From the NCBI GenBank assembly GCA_024698585.1, contig JAILRB010000034.1, positions 1 to 41,467 of the forward strand: a stretch of DNA of 41,467 nt. Direction: 5' to 3'. Made by a program: the position numbers and the translations under genes. Source of the stretch: Eubacterium sp. (GTDB lineage Bacteria; Bacillota; Clostridia; Lachnospirales; Lachnospiraceae). The first letter of the stretch is position 1; each line of letters begins with the position of its first letter. Below the pieces are notes generated by a model. It worked only from the letters and a program-made list of their open reading frames with translations. It was not told the DNA's origin and did not search any database. Positions 8,404-16,813 of this stretch are shown one piece after another.

Positions 8404-9606
8404 CTATCCTTTGATTTCTCCAATTTTTGCCAAAGTCATCTTTGTGAAAATCGGTCCCACCAATTCATAGATGATCGTTCCACAGACCACCACGGCGGTA
8501 ATCTGTCTAGCGTAATTTGGTACGACGCTTCCGCACATCATTGCCAATCCAATGGCAACACCGGCCTGAGGAATCAAGCCGATTCCCAGGTATTTCTGTA
8601 CATCCGGGTGGGCATTGGATAACTTCCCGCCTAAGAAGGCCCCCATCAGTTTTCCAACCACTCTAAAGATAATGTACACGGCTCCCATGATTCCAATGGT
8701 TGGCAGGATGGAAATATCCATTCCCGCTCCGGTGACTAGGAAGAACATCATAAAGATTGGCGGTGTCATACGATCCATCTGTTCAAACACCGGCTCCCAA
8801 TGATGAGATGTGTTTACCACTGTCACACTCATTGCCATACATGCCAGCAATGGGGAGAAGTCCAGCACATGAATATGAGAAACACTGACGCAAAGGGATA
8901 CCATGGCAATGGTAATCGCCAATCGGTTTCCACGTCCCGTGTAAAATTTAATCAGAATACTGAAAGCTAGTCCCAGGATAATTCCAAACAACAGGGAACC
9001 AAAAATTTCCTTCACCGGTTCCAATAAAGTCATCACGGAAAAAGTTCCGGTAATTGCTTTTGCCAACGCCACGCAGATTCCATACATCATCAGTGCAGTA
9101 GCATCATCAATGGCTACTACCGGAATCAATGTCTGGGTTACCGGACCTTTCGCCTTATATTGTCTTGCTACCAGGATGGTTGCTGCCGGATCCGTTGCTG
9201 CAGCGATTGCACCCATAACCAGAGAAAGCTGAATATCTCCGGTTACCAGAAACATTGCTGCTGCCACAAAAACCACAGCTCCGAGAGATTCCAGACAGGC
9301 AATGACAATCGGTGCCTTCCCCAGCTTCTTAATGTATTTAAACTCAAACTCGGAACCAATGGAGAAAGCGATAAAACCTGTGGCAAGGTCCTTTACCAGA
9401 TCAAACTTTGTCACCATCTCTGCCGCCACGTCCTCTCCGAAAAGTGCCTCAATTCGGTGGGTTCCGAAAACAATTCCTGCCAATAAGCCCATTAAAATAT
9501 AGCCCGTAACGTTTGGCAGCTTGAATTGCTTTACGATTTTTCCGGCAATCAGACATAAAAACAGCCCGATTGTCAGATAAATTAAAAGTAAATATTTGCT
9601 ATCCAT
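8404..9606 (-). CDS. Cation:proton antiporter, CPA2/Kef type
   Basis: Integral membrane exchanger of monovalent cations for protons, 400 residues with about 11-13 hydrophobic segments. The unwound-helix region ATDPAATILVARQY and the acidic pair in VAIDDATALMMYG (about 170) are the ion-binding motifs expected of CPA antiporters. There is no C-terminal RCK/TrkA-N domain, so the usual nucleotide gating of Kef proteins is missing. Instead, a P-II-like protein gene sits three bases upstream and may supply regulation. Whether the ion is Na+ or K+ cannot be judged. Confidence 0.88.
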   Translation of the reverse strand: MDSKYLLLIYLTIGLFLCLIAGKIVKQFKLPNVTGYILMGLLAGIVFGTHRIEALFGEDVAAEMVTKFDLVKDLATGFIAFSIGSEFEFKYIKKLGKAPIVIACLESLGAVVFVAAAMFLVTGDIQLSLVMGAIAAATDPAATILVARQYKAKGPVTQTLIPVVAIDDATALMMYGICVALAKAITGTFSVMTLLEPVKEIFGSLLFGIILGLAFSILIKFYTGRGNRLAITIAMVSLCVSVSHIHVLDFSPLLACMAMSVTVVNTSHHWEPVFEQMDRMTPPIFMMFFLVTGAGMDISILPTIGIMGAVYIIFRVVGKLMGAFLGGKLSNAHPDVQKYLGIGLIPQAGVAIGLAMMCGSVVPNYARQITAVVVCGTIIYELVGPIFTKMTLAKIGEIKG

Positions 9607-9609
9607 TTG

Positions 9610-9954
9610 TTACTCTCCTAATCCTTCTGCAAAATCAATCGGCATGGTGTACATGACTGCCGTGCCCGGTTTTGTAATGTCGCCGATTACGTCCTCAATG
9701 ACCTTTCTGCACGGTGCAATCTGTTCGTCCTTTAAGATGAACATCATAATTTTACACTCTTCATTGTATTCAAAATTCTTCGCACGGCGAAGCATTCCAC
9801 CAATGATAATGGAGTCATCGGACCAAGGGGATAATCCATTGGTCATGCTCTTTGCATCAATGATGGTTCCGTGATGGATTCCAATGTTCTTCAGTTCTTC
9901 ATTGAGTTCACTGACTAAATTAGTCTTTTTTAAAATCAATGTTAATAATTTCAT
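9610..9954 (-). CDS. P-II-like small regulatory protein
   Basis: 114 residues, cytosolic. The pattern of beta-alpha-beta (KLLTLILKKTNLVSELNEEL), a central loop and a second beta-alpha-beta (KIMMFILKDEQIAPCRKVIEDV) followed by a short strand matches the ferredoxin-like trimer fold of P-II/GlnB relatives. The T-loop region (about 35-65) does not carry the GlnB uridylylation motif. AGGAGG lies six bases ahead of the ATG. The stop is three bases before the antiporter start, implying coupled translation. P-II-like proteins beside transporters usually bind a nucleotide and gate the neighbour; that role here is inference. Confidence 0.7.
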   Translation of the reverse strand: MKLLTLILKKTNLVSELNEELKNIGIHHGTIIDAKSMTNGLSPWSDDSIIIGGMLRRAKNFEYNEECKIMMFILKDEQIAPCRKVIEDVIGDITKPGTAVMYTMPIDFAEGLGE

Positions 9955-9978
9955 TGTTGCCTCCTGATTTCATTTTTT

Positions 9979-10004
9979 GGAGATGCCTCCGTAGAAGCAC
10001 CTCC
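9979..10004 (-). other. Intercistronic hairpin between ctpA and the P-II-like gene
   Basis: On the minus strand GGAGGTGC pairs with GCATCTCC around a loop of about 10 nt. It is followed by A rather than T, so it is not a standard terminator. It could be an RNA processing or stability element that separates the division genes from the transport pair. Confidence 0.4.
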
Positions 10005-10016
10005 ATTGTTGTTTGC

Positions 10017-11378
10017 TTATTTCTTTTTCGTCTTAGACTTCTTCTTTTTTGAGCCTTTTTTCTTTTTTATTTCTTTTTTGCTGCTTGAAGAATTTTTACC
10101 AGATGTACTTTGTTCGCCAGTTTTACCAGCTTCACCAGTCGTAACTTCTTCGTTATTTTTATCGTTTTGTACAGCTTGTTCTGCTGTAGTTTCTTCTGAA
10201 TCGGATTCTCCATTTATTATCCTCACCGCCTTGTCCAGTGGTTCATCCGCCGCTGTTGCCGCGTCATCTTCAATCTCAATATCCGGAGTGATTCCCTTTC
10301 CGTGAATATTTACACCCTTTGGTGTAAAATATTTCTGAATCGTCAATTTAATTGCCGAGCCATCACGCAATGGGAAAAACTGTTGCACAATTCCTTTTCC
10401 AAAGGACTGTCCACCCACAATCTGACCTGCTCCGAAATCCTGAATTGCTCCGGCAAAAATTTCCGAAGCGCTGGCACTGTTTTTATTTTGTAAAACAATG
10501 ATTGGCATGTCTAAGGAATTTGCATCAGAAAACATTTCTTCCCGTTTTCCATTCTTGTCTTCTGTGTACACGATAGTTCCTGTAGGAAGAATCTGATCCA
10601 GAATCTTGCAAACTGTATCATACATACCTCCCGGATTATCTCGCACGTCGAAGACAACAGCCTTCATTCCCTGACTCTTCAAGGCTTCCATAGCATCTCT
10701 AAATTGGTTAAAGGTTACTTCGTCGAACTGAATAATTTGAACATAACCAATGCCTTTTTCTTTATCCAGCATCTTCGCTTCAACCGTTGGGACACTGACA
10801 TTTCTTCGTTCCACATCAAAATCCTTATATTCGCTGGTTTTTCCACGGTAAACGGTCAGATGAATCTTGTCTTTTTTGCCACCTTTAATTCTAGCAACCA
10901 CTTTATCCACAGGCTCTCCAGTCACTTCTTTATCTTCAACCTTATAGAGAACGTCTCCATCCATGATTCCCACTTCTTTCGCCGGAGACCCTTCAAAACA
11001 TCGGACAATGGTGATGACTCCTGTTTCAGCATCCTGAGAGATTAATACTCCGATTCCAACATAATTTCCGGTAGTATCCTCCAACATTTCCTGATATTCT
11101 TCTTTGGTATAATATACAGAGTATGGATCATTTAACCCGGAAAGCAATCCTTTATACACACCACTCTCCAGATCCTCCATTTTCACCGGATCCAAATAGT
11201 AGTAATCAATCAAGGATTTCAGCTCTTCCAGTTTTCTTTCCGTTTTTCCGGTAATTGTCTTGTTCCGATTCTCTCTTTGCGCAATGAACATTCCCGCAAA
11301 AATGCATCCCAGAACAATCAGCATAGACACTACCCCGAGGAAAAACCCCTGTGCAAATCTATTTTGATTTCTTTTCAT
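10017..11378 (-). CDS. C-terminal processing protease, S41 family (CtpA type), membrane anchored
   Basis: Serine protease acting outside the membrane. One N-terminal membrane segment (about 10-33), a peptidoglycan/coiled start, a PDZ domain (about 100-180) and the S41 catalytic domain. By spacing, the catalytic residues are Ser303 in SASASEIFAG and Lys328 in SFGKGI. 453 residues. The C-terminus is an unusual polar tail ending in a lysine cluster (about 430-453) after a serine/threonine/glutamate-rich stretch, perhaps for contact with wall polymers. GGAG lies 6 bases before the ATG. It follows the M23 hydrolase by 20 bases, suggesting that it trims or regulates that hydrolase. Confidence 0.93.
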   Translation of the reverse strand: MKRNQNRFAQGFFLGVVSMLIVLGCIFAGMFIAQRENRNKTITGKTERKLEELKSLIDYYYLDPVKMEDLESGVYKGLLSGLNDPYSVYYTKEEYQEMLEDTTGNYVGIGVLISQDAETGVITIVRCFEGSPAKEVGIMDGDVLYKVEDKEVTGEPVDKVVARIKGGKKDKIHLTVYRGKTSEYKDFDVERRNVSVPTVEAKMLDKEKGIGYVQIIQFDEVTFNQFRDAMEALKSQGMKAVVFDVRDNPGGMYDTVCKILDQILPTGTIVYTEDKNGKREEMFSDANSLDMPIIVLQNKNSASASEIFAGAIQDFGAGQIVGGQSFGKGIVQQFFPLRDGSAIKLTIQKYFTPKGVNIHGKGITPDIEIEDDAATAADEPLDKAVRIINGESDSEETTAEQAVQNDKNNEEVTTGEAGKTGEQSTSGKNSSSSKKEIKKKKGSKKKKSKTKKK

Positions 11379-11398
11379 ATTCGCTCCTGCAATTCACT

Positions 11399-12610
11399 TT
11401 ATGATAAATAGTTCCACGGATTCTGCCAAGCTCCGTTAACACGGACACCGAAATGCAAATGATTTCCTGTCGACCATCCTGTGGTTCCTACATAACCAAT
11501 GGTTTGCCCTTCACTAACCTTCTGTCCTTCAGAGACTCCAATGGCAGACATATGCATATAAACAGTATATATTCCGTTTCCATGATTAATACCAACCCAG
11601 TTTCCGGCGGATTCACTTAAGTATGCCCATTCAACCGTTCCTCCGGCTGCTGCCACAATCGGCGTTCCTGCCGGCGCCGGAATATCAATTCCGTTATGTG
11701 GTGAAGAACGTCCTTCGGTATCTCCATAGTTCGATGACAGGTACGTATGTCCCGGGAGTGGCCATGAGTAGCTTCCTGTTCCCGTGTGTCTGTCGCTGTG
11801 ATATGGCGGAAGCGTCGGTGTCTCCTGCCTCTGTGTCTGAGTCTCCTGCTTCTGCTCTTTCTTTTCCTTCGCCTGTTCTTCAGCAACTCTCTTGGACTCA
11901 GCCTCAGCTGCTGCTCTGGATTCTGCTTCAGCCGCTGCCTTTTCCTGTGCCTGGATTTCTGCTTCCAGATTATCTGCATGCTGCTGATTCTGAGCAATCA
12001 CCCCATTGTAAGAAGTTACTTCCTTCTGCTTCTTTTCTGATAGCTGAATCAACTTTTCAATGGATTCTTTCTGCTCTGTCTGAAGAGTAACCAGCTGATT
12101 TTTCTGACTTACCAAGTCTGCCTTCGCCGTCTGGATTTCCTCTTTCGTTTTCACCAGTTCATTCAGCATATTTCGGTCATACTGAGACAACTCCGTAATA
12201 TATTCCGCCTTATCCATAAAGTCGGTAATACTGTCAGAGTTAAACAATAAATCCACCATTTGGGTGTTTCCATTTTCGTACATATACTGAATTCGCACTT
12301 TCATGCTTTCATACTGGTCCACTTCCTTCTTCTGGGCCTTCTTCAGCTTTTTCGTTGTCTTTGTGATTTTTTCTTCTGTTTGAAACAACTTTTTGTTAGT
12401 TTTATTTAATTTATTACTAACCTCTGTGGCCTCATCTTCCAATCGGTTCATTTCATTTTGAGCCGCATTTCTCTGGGCAGCCAAGGATTCGTTTTCCTTT
12501 TCGATTTCCTTTAACTGCTCCTTTTCTTCCTTCGCCACTTCAGCCAAAACACTTCCGGTCATCGAAACAAATAAGACAAAGCACAGAAAAAATGCAAAGA
12601 TTTTTTTCAT
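11399..12610 (-). CDS. Coiled-coil murein hydrolase with M23 (LytM) domain; FtsEX effector type
   Basis: Secreted or membrane-tethered zinc endopeptidase predicted to cut peptidoglycan cross-links during division. Signal peptide at 1-23, two long coiled-coil helices (about 25-110 and 140-250, the second an Ala/Glu/Lys-rich track), a Pro-rich hinge, then the M23 domain (about 285-403). The zinc ligands are His305 and Asp309 in HNGIDIP, and His386 in HLHFG, with His353 and His384 also in place, so it looks catalytically active. The architecture is that of EnvC/PcsB-like FtsEX partners, and it begins ten bases after ftsX with a ribosome site overlapping the ftsX stop. 403 residues. Confidence 0.9.
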   Translation of the reverse strand: MKKIFAFFLCFVLFVSMTGSVLAEVAKEEKEQLKEIEKENESLAAQRNAAQNEMNRLEDEATEVSNKLNKTNKKLFQTEEKITKTTKKLKKAQKKEVDQYESMKVRIQYMYENGNTQMVDLLFNSDSITDFMDKAEYITELSQYDRNMLNELVKTKEEIQTAKADLVSQKNQLVTLQTEQKESIEKLIQLSEKKQKEVTSYNGVIAQNQQHADNLEAEIQAQEKAAAEAESRAAAEAESKRVAEEQAKEKKEQKQETQTQRQETPTLPPYHSDRHTGTGSYSWPLPGHTYLSSNYGDTEGRSSPHNGIDIPAPAGTPIVAAAGGTVEWAYLSESAGNWVGINHGNGIYTVYMHMSAIGVSEGQKVSEGQTIGYVGTTGWSTGNHLHFGVRVNGAWQNPWNYLS

Positions 12611-12620
12611 CCAATCCCTC

Positions 12621-13526
12621 CTATACTCTCAGATGCTTCCTTAACGATAATGCGGATCCAATCAATCCGATTCCTGCACCGATTCCAAGTCCTAATGGAA
12701 GCAATACCTTAAAAATTTCTGTATTGGATGCGAATGGAAGATTACTTCCCATCATGCCAAATTTCGACATCACGGTATGAATGATTCTTCCATAGGCAAC
12801 TCTCATAATTCCTAAAGGAATTAATGAGCCAACCACTCCAATTACAACACCTTCTAATACGAATGGTGCTCTTACAAACCAGTTTGTTGCGCCAATTAAT
12901 TTCATGATATGAATTTCATTTCTTCGAACGGAAATTCCAATCATAACCATATTATTAATCAGGAAAATTCCTACTCCTAAAAGAATGATAATCAATGCTG
13001 TCGACGCATAGCCTAACATTTTCCCAATCGTGGTCAGAAAACTTTTTGTGGTGCTGGAGTACTTCACAGTACGAACCCCCTCTGTTTCCTGCATCATTTT
13101 TACAAACTTAGGCTGATTCTCAATATTTTTCAAAAACACCTTATAGGATGCAGAATTTGCCAGCGGATTATCATCCTTAAACCCTTCAGCCAGTTCCGGC
13201 TGGTCTTTAAAATTCTCTTTAAATTCATTCCAGGCTTCTTCTGCAGTCGTAAAGGTATAATTCTTTACCATGGAACTTCCTTTAATCTTATTTCCAATGG
13301 TATCAATCTGTTCCTGACTGATTCCATAATCAAAGAAGATGGTAATCCCTACCTTTTGTTCCACATAAGTTTCCATATTATTTACATTGATAATAATCGC
13401 CATAATGACGCTAATTAAAAATACACAGGCTGCAATGGTTCCAATAGAAGCCAAAGAAAACAGCTTGTTTCTCTTTATATTGACAAAACCCTGCTTCAGG
13501 CAGAATTTTATTGTTCGAAAATGCAT
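12621..13526 (-). CDS. ftsX: Cell-division ABC transporter permease FtsX
   Basis: Membrane partner of FtsE, transmitting ATP hydrolysis to an extracellular murein hydrolase. 301 residues with four membrane segments: one near 25-48 and three in the C-terminal half (about 175-200, 222-250 and 265-290). Between the first and second is an extracellular domain (about 50-165) with the family-like KVGITIFFD strand and a PLANSASYKV loop that would bind the hydrolase. Its ATG directly follows the ftsE stop codon with no gap. The next gene is the coiled-coil hydrolase that would be activated. Confidence 0.96.
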   Translation of the reverse strand: MHFRTIKFCLKQGFVNIKRNKLFSLASIGTIAACVFLISVIMAIIINVNNMETYVEQKVGITIFFDYGISQEQIDTIGNKIKGSSMVKNYTFTTAEEAWNEFKENFKDQPELAEGFKDDNPLANSASYKVFLKNIENQPKFVKMMQETEGVRTVKYSSTTKSFLTTIGKMLGYASTALIIILLGVGIFLINNMVMIGISVRRNEIHIMKLIGATNWFVRAPFVLEGVVIGVVGSLIPLGIMRVAYGRIIHTVMSKFGMMGSNLPFASNTEIFKVLLPLGLGIGAGIGLIGSALSLRKHLRV

Positions 13527-14198
13527 TTAGTCCACCACCTTATTATCGCTTATCTTAACACCTTTTTTCATGGTAATCACTCGTTTATTCATTGCTTCCA
13601 CAATTTCCATATTATGGGTTACCACAATTACAGTTGTTCCCTGTTCATTGACCTTTTCCAAAAGCTTCATGATTTCCCATGAGTTCTGCGGATCCAGGTT
13701 TCCTGTAGGCTCGTCCGCCAACAGGATGTTCGGCTTATTTACCAATGCTCTGGCAAGTGCCACTCTCTGCTGCTCCCCTCCGGACAGTTCATTCGGATTA
13801 GAACGATACTTTTCCGCCAATCCAACTAAAGAAAGCATCTTCGATACATTCTTCTTAATTTCCCCGTGAGATGCACCAATGACTCTCTGGGCAAACGCCA
13901 CATTTTCATATACATCTCTGTCCTGAAGCAATCTGAAATCCTGAAAAACCACGCCAATGCTTCTACGGTATTTAGATGTACCACGACTTCTCAGTTTTGA
14001 CAGGTTCATATCATCTACGATAATAGTTCCTTCTGTTGGTTCCAGTTCCTTTAAAAGTAATTTGATGAAAGTAGATTTTCCGGAACCACTGGCTCCCACT
14101 ACAAAAACAAATTCTCCGTCATCTATCTTTAAACTTAGGTTATTCAGCGCCGGAGCACCATTCCCATAAGTCTTTGTTACCTCTTTGATGTCAATCAT
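13527..14198 (-). CDS. ftsE: Cell-division ATP-binding protein FtsE
   Basis: ABC ATPase of the FtsEX complex, cytosolic face of the division site. 223 residues from the ATG at 14198 (MIDIKEVTKTYGNG), chosen because GAGGAG stands eight bases upstream. A longer frame starting at 14285 has no ribosome site and adds non-conserved residues. Walker A is GASGSGKSTF (about 36-45), the signature is LSGGEQQRVALARAL, Walker B is ILLADEPTGNLD, and the switch histidine is in VVVTHN. It is the first gene of the division cluster, 90 bases after the CdaR-type gene. Confidence 0.96.
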   Translation of the reverse strand: MIDIKEVTKTYGNGAPALNNLSLKIDDGEFVFVVGASGSGKSTFIKLLLKELEPTEGTIIVDDMNLSKLRSRGTSKYRRSIGVVFQDFRLLQDRDVYENVAFAQRVIGASHGEIKKNVSKMLSLVGLAEKYRSNPNELSGGEQQRVALARALVNKPNILLADEPTGNLDPQNSWEIMKLLEKVNEQGTTVIVVTHNMEIVEAMNKRVITMKKGVKISDNKVVD

Positions 14199-14240
14199 TA
14201 TTTTCTCCTCATTGATTAAAGTGAAAATGAAAAGATAAAG

Positions 14241-14273
14241 AGCAAAGAGAAGGTTTTCGCCATCTCCTTGCTT
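14241..14273 (-). terminator. Possible weak terminator between the CdaR gene and ftsE
   Basis: On the minus strand AGCAAGGAGA pairs with TCTCTTTGCT (one wobble), followed by a broken T-rich run. It would partly separate the regulator from ftsEX, but read-through is likely because no clear promoter follows. Confidence 0.4.
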
Positions 14274-14288
14274 ACATCTTTTCACTAA

Positions 14289-15377
14289 TTAAAATCCATT
14301 ATTTTCCATATAGTCCATATACTTTACAACCATTAAAGCAATCTTAAAAGTAATGGCATCCTCGAAGACTCTTAAATCGAGCCCCGTACTCTTCTGTAAT
14401 TTATCCAATCGATAAACCAATGTATTTCTGTGAATGTATAACTGTCTGGATGTTTCCGATACATTCAAGCTATTCTCAAAGAATTTATTAATCGTCTGAA
14501 GTGTTTCCTCATCGAATTCATCCGGTGATTTTCCTTCGAAAATCTCCTCGATGAACATTTTACACAATGGCAATGGAAGCTGATAAATCAGACGTCCGAT
14601 TCCAAGGTTGTTATAGGCAATGACATTCTTTCCACTGAAGAAAATCTTTCCTACATCCAACGCCATGCGCGCTTCCTTATAAGAACGGGAAACTTCCTTA
14701 ATCTCATTCACAATGGTTCCGTAAGCCACATTCGCTTTTACCATGGCTTCCGTATTTAACATATCTACAATGGTCTTTGATATCTTTTCGATATCATCAT
14801 AGCCCTGCTTATCTTCTAGCTCTTTTACAAGAATGATGCTCTTTTCATCCACTGCTGTGATGAAATCTTTCTTCTGTCCTGAAAACAGAGTTCGGATTGT
14901 CTCTAATGCCACGCTGTCTTTTTCATTCTTAGTCTCAATGATGCAGACACATCTTCTGGCATCAGATTCAATATGCAGTTTTTTCGAGCGATTATAAATA
15001 TCTACTAAAAGCAGATTATCTAACAACAGGTTCTTGATAAAGTTATCTTTATCAAATCGTTCCTTATATGCTACCAGAAGGTTCTGAATCTGGAAGGCTG
15101 CCATCTTTCCAACCATGAACACGTCATCACTGGCACCCTGAGCAATCAAGATCAGTTCCAACTGATTCTCATCATAGATTTTAAAAAACTGGTATTCCTG
15201 TACCGACTGAGTATCTGCCGGCGACGAGACAAAAGCAACAATTGCAGAAGATATTTCTTCGCTGGCCTGTGCCGTACTAGCCATAATTTTTCCGTCCGTA
15301 TCAGCTACATAAATATCTACGCGGGAGATATTTTTAATTCCATCAATCGTATTCTGTAATATTTGATTTGAAAGCAT
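14289..15377 (-). CDS. CdaR/PucR-type transcriptional regulator
   Basis: DNA-binding regulator, 362 residues from the ATG at 15377 (MLSNQILQNTIDGIK). AAGGAG lies seven bases ahead, while the upstream GTG has none. The N-terminal part (about 1-125) resembles the diacid-sensing domain of CdaR, with a small-molecule sensor pattern VDIYVADTDGKIMAST. The middle is a GGDEF-like regulatory module. The C-terminus is the PucR-type helix-turn-helix (about 295-350, NVSETSRQLYIHRNTLVYRL). The inducer is unknown. It lies between an importer ATPase and ftsEX, and control of either is possible but not shown. Confidence 0.85.
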   Translation of the reverse strand: MLSNQILQNTIDGIKNISRVDIYVADTDGKIMASTAQASEEISSAIVAFVSSPADTQSVQEYQFFKIYDENQLELILIAQGASDDVFMVGKMAAFQIQNLLVAYKERFDKDNFIKNLLLDNLLLVDIYNRSKKLHIESDARRCVCIIETKNEKDSVALETIRTLFSGQKKDFITAVDEKSIILVKELEDKQGYDDIEKISKTIVDMLNTEAMVKANVAYGTIVNEIKEVSRSYKEARMALDVGKIFFSGKNVIAYNNLGIGRLIYQLPLPLCKMFIEEIFEGKSPDEFDEETLQTINKFFENSLNVSETSRQLYIHRNTLVYRLDKLQKSTGLDLRVFEDAITFKIALMVVKYMDYMENNGF

Positions 15378-15461
15378 ATCCTTCTCCTTCACTCATTTCT
15401 GCCTTTTCATTGATTTATCAAAGAAAACTGCCTTTTCTAATCCGATAAAACACCTCTTTAT

Positions 15462-15490
15462 ATTTTAAACTAGTTGATGGCAAAAAACAA
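15462..15490 (-). promoter_or_regulatory. Probable promoter of the CdaR-type gene
   Basis: On the minus strand TTGTTT (15490-15485), a 17-base spacer and TAAAAT (15467-15462). It lies immediately past the terminator of the preceding ATPase gene. Confidence 0.55.
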
Positions 15491-15502
15491 GCAATAACCA
15501 AT

Positions 15503-15544
15503 AAAAAAAGAAACGAATTCACGCGGAATCCGTTTCTTTTTTTA
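15503..15544. terminator. Strong, symmetric intrinsic terminator of the sugar-ATPase gene
   Basis: AAAAGAAACGGATTC and GAATTCGTTTCTTTT (minus strand) pair over about 15 bp with one wobble, and both flanks carry A/T tracts, so it could stop transcription in either direction. It ends the ATPase transcript 12 nt after its stop. Confidence 0.92.
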
Positions 15545-15556
15545 TTTGAATAATGA

Positions 15557-16675
15557 CTAGTTTGTAATAACCTTTTCTGTATCCTTATCAAAGATATGAA
15601 GTTTTGTAAGATCCATAGCCATGGTTACTTCATCACCAGGTCTTACTGTTGTACGAGAATTTACTCTAGCTGTACATTCTGTTCCTTCTACATCGAAGTA
15701 TAAGTAAACTTCTGCACCAAGTAATTCGTAAATCTTGATTGTTGTCTTGAATGAGCTTTCTGGAGACAATTCGATGAAGCTTTCTTCATCATGGATGTCT
15801 TCAGGTCTGATACCCATAACAACTGTCTTACCAACATAATCACCAGCAATAAGCTTTTCAGCCTGTTCTGCAGGTACGGTGATGTATGTTCTAGCCTGTC
15901 CGATGTGAAGCTTGATTGTTCCATCAACATTTTCAACTTCTGCATCAATGAAGTTCATCTGTGGTGAACCCATGAATCCAGCTACGAATAAGTTTACTGG
16001 CTTATCATATAAGTTCTTAGGTGAATCTACCTGCTGAACAACACCGTCCTTCATAACTACGATTCTTGTACCAAGTGTCATAGCTTCTGTCTGGTCATGT
16101 GTTACGTAGATGATTGTAGCACCTAAATCTTTATGAATCTTTGCGATTTCAACTCGCATCTGTACTCTTAACTTAGCATCCAAGTTTGAAAGAGGTTCGT
16201 CCATAAGGAATACCTTAGGATCACGAACGATTGCACGTCCCATAGCAACTCGCTGTCTCTGACCACCTGATAAAGCCTTAGGCTTACGATCAAGTAATGA
16301 TTCAAGGTCAAGGATCTTAGCTGCGTTCTTAACTAATCTTTCCTGTTCAGCCTTTGGTACTTTTCTTAATTTAAGACCAAATGCCATGTTATCATATACT
16401 GTCATATGTGGGTATAAAGCGTAGTTCTGGAATACCATCGCGATATCTCTATCCTTAGGTTCTACGTCATTTACTAACTTATCCCCAATATACAATTCTC
16501 CTGATGAAATTTCTTCAAGACCAGCGATCATACGAAGTGTAGTAGATTTACCACATCCAGATGGTCCTACGAAGATGATGAATTCCTTATCTTTAATTTC
16601 AAGATTGAAATCCTTAACTGCCTGAAATCCGTTCGGGTAAACCTTGCAGATATTCTTTAATGATAAACTTGCCAT
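15557..16675 (-). CDS. ugpC: Carbohydrate ABC importer ATPase (UgpC/MsmK family)
   Basis: Cytosolic ATPase that energises CUT1-class sugar importers. 372 residues: Walker A GPSGCGKSTT (about 38-47), signature LSGGQRQRVAMGRA, Walker B VFLMDEPLSNLDA, switch His in VTHDQTEAM, and a C-terminal TOBE/regulatory domain (about 240-372). AGGAGGAAG precedes the ATG. No permease or binding-protein genes adjoin it, so it is an orphan that probably serves several importers, as MsmK does in other Firmicutes. Its leading spacer is AT-rich, but I could not assign a firm promoter. The symbol is by family name and could equally be msmK. Confidence 0.93.
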   Translation of the reverse strand: MASLSLKNICKVYPNGFQAVKDFNLEIKDKEFIIFVGPSGCGKSTTLRMIAGLEEISSGELYIGDKLVNDVEPKDRDIAMVFQNYALYPHMTVYDNMAFGLKLRKVPKAEQERLVKNAAKILDLESLLDRKPKALSGGQRQRVAMGRAIVRDPKVFLMDEPLSNLDAKLRVQMRVEIAKIHKDLGATIIYVTHDQTEAMTLGTRIVVMKDGVVQQVDSPKNLYDKPVNLFVAGFMGSPQMNFIDAEVENVDGTIKLHIGQARTYITVPAEQAEKLIAGDYVGKTVVMGIRPEDIHDEESFIELSPESSFKTTIKIYELLGAEVYLYFDVEGTECTARVNSRTTVRPGDEVTMAMDLTKLHIFDKDTEKVITN

Positions 16676-16813
16676 TTTATTCTTCCTCCTAGTAAATATA
16701 AACGGTCATCCGCTTTTCAATGAGTTTATTCTAAATTATTATCCCTTAAAATGCTATATTGCAAATATACAAAATAATCCATTAAAGTTTGTTGATTTTG
16801 CATATTCCCTTTT

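Noticed and set aside
16716..16735. CcpA (cre) site upstream of the sugar ATPase gene
   Set aside because: The best match has an extra base between the half-sites, so the spacing is wrong.
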